Shown here: piece after piece, positions 60,964-64,000 of the stretch | Numbering within the stretch: position 1 is the stretch's first letter | Layout: the number at the start of each line of letters is the position of its first letter | DNA from: Nostoc sp. KVJ3 | Lineage (GTDB): Bacteria; Cyanobacteriota; Cyanobacteriia; Cyanobacteriales; Nostocaceae | DNA length: 64,000 nt | NCBI RefSeq assembly: GCF_026127265.1 | Contig: NZ_WWFG01000002.1 | Span: 1,178,001 to 1,242,000 of the forward strand | Direction: 5' to 3' | Program-made: the position numbers and the translations under genes | The notes under the pieces: model-generated | The model's database searches: none | Told to the model about the DNA's origin: nothing | Seen by the model: the letters and a program-made list of their open reading frames with translations, nothing else

Positions 60964-63246
60964 TCAAGGGAGATACTTTTCAATAAATGTTTGGATCCTT
61001 TCAATCTGAAAATTGTCTGCATATTCCCGAATTTCTTTCACAAATGGCTGGTACTGCTCGTCGGCTTTTTCCAAAGTTTTTAGCTGCTGCTCAATGGCCA
61101 TCAAGCGTCCCTGCAATGCTAATGTGTGTAATTGCGATAAAAATTCATTAGTTGGGGGAACGATCTCAGATGAAGTTGATGGGGGCGTTTCTGTAGAGTT
61201 AAATGGTACTGATTCTCCAACCTGGGAGTTGTCTTCATAAATCCATTTCAGATTCAGGTATTTTTCTAACAACTTCAGCAACGCTGAGGCTTCTACAGGC
61301 TTGGGCAAAAACGCATTAGCTCCGGCGGTGATACTCTCATTCTGGTTACTTTCAAATACACTAGCCGAAGAAGCGATCGCTGGAACATTCTTCAATTCAG
61401 GAATCTGTCGCAACTGGCGCAGCATCTCATAGCCATCCATTTCTGGCATCATCAGGTCTGTAATAATCAGATCGGGAAGAATCTCCTTCGCCTTTGTTAA
61501 CCCTTCTCGACCATTGCTGACGGCAATCACAGCAAAACCCAAAGGTTCTAGTAAACTGACCAATACTGATTGATTCTCCCAACGGTCATCTACTACCAAA
61601 AGCTGGCGTTGGCTGCCTTCAAATCCCACAATCTTGCCTTGCTTAGTTGTTCGCAGACTTGCTGCCCAATCTTTGGCTTCGGGAAATTCAGCTTCAAACC
61701 AGAATGTGCTACCTTGTCCAAGTTGGCTATCCACATTTAAGGTGCTACCCATTAGAGAAACGATTTGCTGACTAATTGCTAGTCCGAGTCCAGTCCCTTC
61801 TCCTTGCTTCTTCATATCACCTACTTGCTCAAAGGGCTGGAAGATTTTTTTAAGTCCGGCTGGTGATATCCCCACCCCTGTATCTTCGATCTCAAAGCGA
61901 ATTTGATAGTTTGGAGTTTCTCGTTTGTAAGTTTTAACGCGAAACGTCACTCCGCCTTCGTCAGTAAACTTAATGGCGTTTCCTAACAAATTAATCAACA
62001 CCTGGCGCAGACGTTTTTCATCGACTGTAACTCCCACAGGTAAATCAGAATCCGGTTGATAAGTGAAGGGAATTCCTTTTTGGCTAGCACGAACGCGCAT
62101 CATCTCAGCAATGCCTTCGAGCAACGCCGGAAAATACGCATCTTCGGGATACAATTCCAATTTACGGGCTTCAATTTTGGCGAGGTCAAGCACATCATTA
62201 ATCAGATTCAGTAAATGATTGCCGCACTGATAAATGATATCGATACCCTTTTTCCCTCGTTCTGTTAAGGGTTCACCATTTTGAAGAATTTGGGCATAAC
62301 CCAGAATGCCATTAAGCGGTGTTCGTAGTTCATGGCTCATGTTTGCCAAAAACTCGCTCTTGGCTTGGTTTGCAGTATCGGCTTTCTCTTTTGCTTCTGC
62401 TAGTTCTAGCGTCCGTTCTTCTACCTTTTGTTCTAAGGTAGCAAAGGAGGTTTGCAACTGGCTGGCCATAGTATTAAAGGATGTGGCAAGTTCTCCCAGT
62501 TCATCGGTGCGTTCGCTCGGTAGAGTTGCATTCCAGTTTCCCATTGCCAACTCTTTGGCGGCATTATTGAGTTGTAATACGGGCTGCACCACCAGCGATC
62601 GCGACAGCCAACGAACTACAACTAGGGTCAGTAACAACACGGTGATAAAAGTCATCAGACCCAATCCAGCAACCCAAATTTCCCGGCGCACCACAGAACT
62701 TGCATCCAGTTCAATCACCAAAAATCCATTTACCCGACCCTGAAGATTGGTAATTGGTGCATAGCCGTAAAGAACGGTTTCGCCATTTGCAGTCTGGTGA
62801 AATTCCTGCCCAACAAACGGTGCATTCCTTGCCACGGCTACATTCAAATCATTTAATGACTCTTTATAATCCATTCCAATCAATACCGTTTTGTCTCGAT
62901 CGGCAGGATCGTAGTTTAAGACATAGACAAATTTTTTATCTGGTTGTCGCCTTACCGTATAGATACGGAGAATATCTTTGCTAGTTCCTTGAATAGCTAC
63001 AAGCTTATCTTGATTGATTTTGTAAAAGGCTGAGGTGCGATCGCTATGCTGAAGAACCAATCCGTGATAATCGCTGTCGATTTGGGGAACTGCCAAACTG
63101 ACAATCGCCAAAAGACGATTATGAATTCCCTGCCGTTGAGCAGAACGCAACTGCCAGTACATTCCCGAAGCCAGTGCCCCAGCCATCACCGCAATTAGCA
63201 CCGAATAGGAAACAATAATTTTTGTGCTGAGGTTCCAATTTCGCAC
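60964..63246 (-). CDS. Membrane hybrid histidine kinase (sensor-HAMP-HisKA-HATPase-REC)
   Basis: A GTG at 63246 is chosen as start because AAAGGAG sits eight bases upstream; a TTG at 63309 would add 21 residues. The protein (760 residues) has a first helix (~12-32), an extracytoplasmic sensor (~35-190; FVYVLNYDPADRDKTVLIGMD suggests a Cache-like fold), a second helix (~195-218), HAMP (LNNAAKELAMGNWNATLPSE), coiled coil, HisKA with MSHELRTPLNGILGYAQIL, HATPase with NAIKFTDEGGV and EGTGLGLAIS, a receiver with LIITDLMMPEMDGY, and the same helical tail as the CHASE2 kinase. Probably the first gene of the CHAT signalling cluster. Confidence 0.94.
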   Translation of the reverse strand: MRNWNLSTKIIVSYSVLIAVMAGALASGMYWQLRSAQRQGIHNRLLAIVSLAVPQIDSDYHGLVLQHSDRTSAFYKINQDKLVAIQGTSKDILRIYTVRRQPDKKFVYVLNYDPADRDKTVLIGMDYKESLNDLNVAVARNAPFVGQEFHQTANGETVLYGYAPITNLQGRVNGFLVIELDASSVVRREIWVAGLGLMTFITVLLLTLVVVRWLSRSLVVQPVLQLNNAAKELAMGNWNATLPSERTDELGELATSFNTMASQLQTSFATLEQKVEERTLELAEAKEKADTANQAKSEFLANMSHELRTPLNGILGYAQILQNGEPLTERGKKGIDIIYQCGNHLLNLINDVLDLAKIEARKLELYPEDAYFPALLEGIAEMMRVRASQKGIPFTYQPDSDLPVGVTVDEKRLRQVLINLLGNAIKFTDEGGVTFRVKTYKRETPNYQIRFEIEDTGVGISPAGLKKIFQPFEQVGDMKKQGEGTGLGLAISQQIVSLMGSTLNVDSQLGQGSTFWFEAEFPEAKDWAASLRTTKQGKIVGFEGSQRQLLVVDDRWENQSVLVSLLEPLGFAVIAVSNGREGLTKAKEILPDLIITDLMMPEMDGYEMLRQLRQIPELKNVPAIASSASVFESNQNESITAGANAFLPKPVEASALLKLLEKYLNLKWIYEDNSQVGESVPFNSTETPPSTSSEIVPPTNEFLSQLHTLALQGRLMAIEQQLKTLEKADEQYQPFVKEIREYADNFQIERIQTFIEKYLP

Positions 63247-63498
63247 TGGTGTAGCTCCTTTCAAGCCCCAAACTACTCGGATTAGTAATGCATTGTTAGT
63301 TACTTCCAATGCTATTTTTGCCCAATTGTTCCTAGAATGCCCACTTAATTTATCAAATGAACAATTTAATTGGGAATTGGGAATTGGGGAAGAAACTTGT
63401 TAAATAATTCTCCCTTATCTCCCTGCCCCTTTGTCACCCCCTCAGCACAAGAACATTCAGCATACGGTATGCGATCGCAGAGTTGTCTCCATAATGTT

Positions 63499-63651
63499 TT
63501 AGCGATTTCTGGCAAGATGCCGAGGGTCTTGAGGAGATCCTATTGAACTAGCAGTCTCTCTAACAGCTTCTCGCAACCGCTCCACATCACGCATCGGTGG
63601 TGCGCCAAACAGCCGCTTGTACTTCCTGAAGTACGAGGCATCGTCTTCGTT
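63499..63651 (-). pseudogene. C-terminal fossil of an AraC-family regulator
   Basis: A 50-codon minus-strand frame with no start reads DDASYFRKYKRLFGAPPMRD followed by VERLREAV and a stop. This is the second HTH and end of an AraC regulator (S.F.R.FKR.FG..P). A stop codon closes the frame upstream. It lies head-to-head with the SDR gene, an arrangement common for AraC regulators and the dehydrogenase they control, so it may be the remains of that regulator. Confidence 0.65.
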
Positions 63652-63820
63652 TTAGTAGCGTTTATTTCTAAGTTTGCAGGATTGTACAACGATTTTAGAC
63701 GATCGTTTTATTGCTTGCCCTTGAGAATTCTTAGAATGAAACTAAAGCAATGAAAGTGATTCCGGTTTCTTGTAAGCATTCTGGATTTTTATCTAGGAGA
63801 AAACGCTATGGAGAAAAATA

Positions 63821-64000
63821 ATGATGACGAACGAGAATGGAAACTACACAGGAAAAGTTGCCTTTGTGACTGGAGCCGCGAACGGCATCGGTCGAGCTAC
63901 GGCGCTGGCGTTTGCACGTGAGGGCGCTAATGTAGTGGTCGCTGACATTTCAGAACAGGGCAATCAAGAAACAGTCCGCATGATCGAGAAACTCGGCAAG
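63821..64000 (+). CDS. Short-chain dehydrogenase/reductase (3' end outside window)
   Basis: The first 60 residues are visible. The nucleotide motif VAFVTGAANGIGRATALAF (TGxxxGIG) and the acidic strand end VVVADIS show an NAD(P)-binding classical SDR; Asp after VVVA favours NAD(H). GGAG lies seven bases before the ATG at 63821; a second ATG follows directly. The sequence is richer in GC than its surroundings. Substrate cannot be told. Confidence 0.92.
   Translation, partial: MMTNENGNYTGKVAFVTGAANGIGRATALAFAREGANVVVADISEQGNQETVRMIEKLGK

Noticed and set aside
63808..63820. Alternative ATG before the SDR gene with AGGAGA upstream
   Set aside because: It is in a different frame from the SDR protein and the frame gives no recognisable product; the ATG at 63821 has its own GGAG.
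1..64000. tRNA and rRNA genes
   Set aside because: No T-loop-like GGTTCRAATCC segments with matching acceptor stems and no rRNA-like conserved stretches were seen in the intergenic regions.

Overview
The window comes from a filamentous, probably heterocyst-forming (Nostoc-like) cyanobacterium. Evidence: the octamer GCGATCGC and close variants (the HIP1 palindrome of cyanobacteria) recur throughout; there are several cyanobacteria-specific families (DUF1816, DUF6464, DUF928, a GUN4 domain on a Ser/Thr kinase, CHAT/TPR, SbtA/SbtB); the two-component proteins are very large; and the intergenic space is full of the short palindromic repeats typical of Nostocales. The assignment is inferred from composition and families, not from a database search.

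Layout. 1-8.6 kb: the 3' part of a giant hybrid histidine kinase with at least eight near-identical HAMP modules (poly-HAMP, Nik1/Os-1-like) and three receiver domains, then a MacB-type permease, an HlyD-type adaptor and a single-domain receiver whose phospho-acceptor Asp is Glu. 8.6-17 kb: accessory/house-keeping mix: repeat-rich spacer, an HTH-NACHT NTPase, DUF3775 and DUF1816 genes, a frameshifted fasciclin gene, a MITE-like element, a secreted protein, glucokinase and a histidine phosphatase. 17-24.3 kb: a branched-chain/neutral amino-acid ABC transporter (livK-H-M-G-F order; very like the cyanobacterial Nat N-I system) broken up by a Uma2 gene, a GMC-oxidoreductase fossil and a decayed Rpn/PD-(D/E)XK gene pair. 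24.5-28.3 kb: DUF6464, a basic coiled-coil protein, a PstS-like binding protein and a Ser/Thr kinase with a duplicated glycine loop. 28.6-35 kb: the aa3-type cytochrome oxidase operon coxB-coxA-coxC and, divergently, ctaA and ctaB for heme A synthesis. 35-40 kb: hicBA toxin-antitoxin, a zinc-ribbon/kinase/GUN4 fusion, a ferredoxin-MBL protein, and the inorganic-carbon operon sbtA-sbtB-beta carbonic anhydrase. 40.5-43.2 kb: pcrA/uvrD helicase and an ABM-domain protein. 43.6-46.9 kb: an AT-rich restriction-modification island (XRE controller, HNH nuclease, and one polypeptide carrying two complete cytosine-5 methyltransferases), abutting an AAA ATPase fossil cut at its Walker A motif. 47-50.3 kb: a metallophosphoesterase, a Pro-rich membrane protein, an orphan ATP-grasp ligase and a rhodanese pseudogene. 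50.8-63.3 kb: a co-oriented signalling cluster of four histidine kinases (REC-HK, CHASE2-hybrid HK, REC-PAS-HK, HAMP-hybrid HK) surrounding a secreted TPR-CHAT (caspase-like) protein and a DUF928 protein. The window ends in an SDR dehydrogenase next to an AraC-regulator fossil.

How the genes work together. Clear functional units are the cox/cta respiratory unit, the sbtA-sbtB-CA carbon-concentrating unit, the liv/nat uptake system, the restriction-modification island and the CHAT/histidine-kinase cluster. The best candidates for something little described are the CHAT-centred signalling cluster, the double-methyltransferase restriction island and its junction, and the HTH-NACHT gene. At least six gene fossils (fasciclin, Rpn, GMC, AAA, rhodanese, AraC) show that this chromosome region has been repeatedly rearranged. 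No tRNA, rRNA, CRISPR array or intact insertion sequence was seen.
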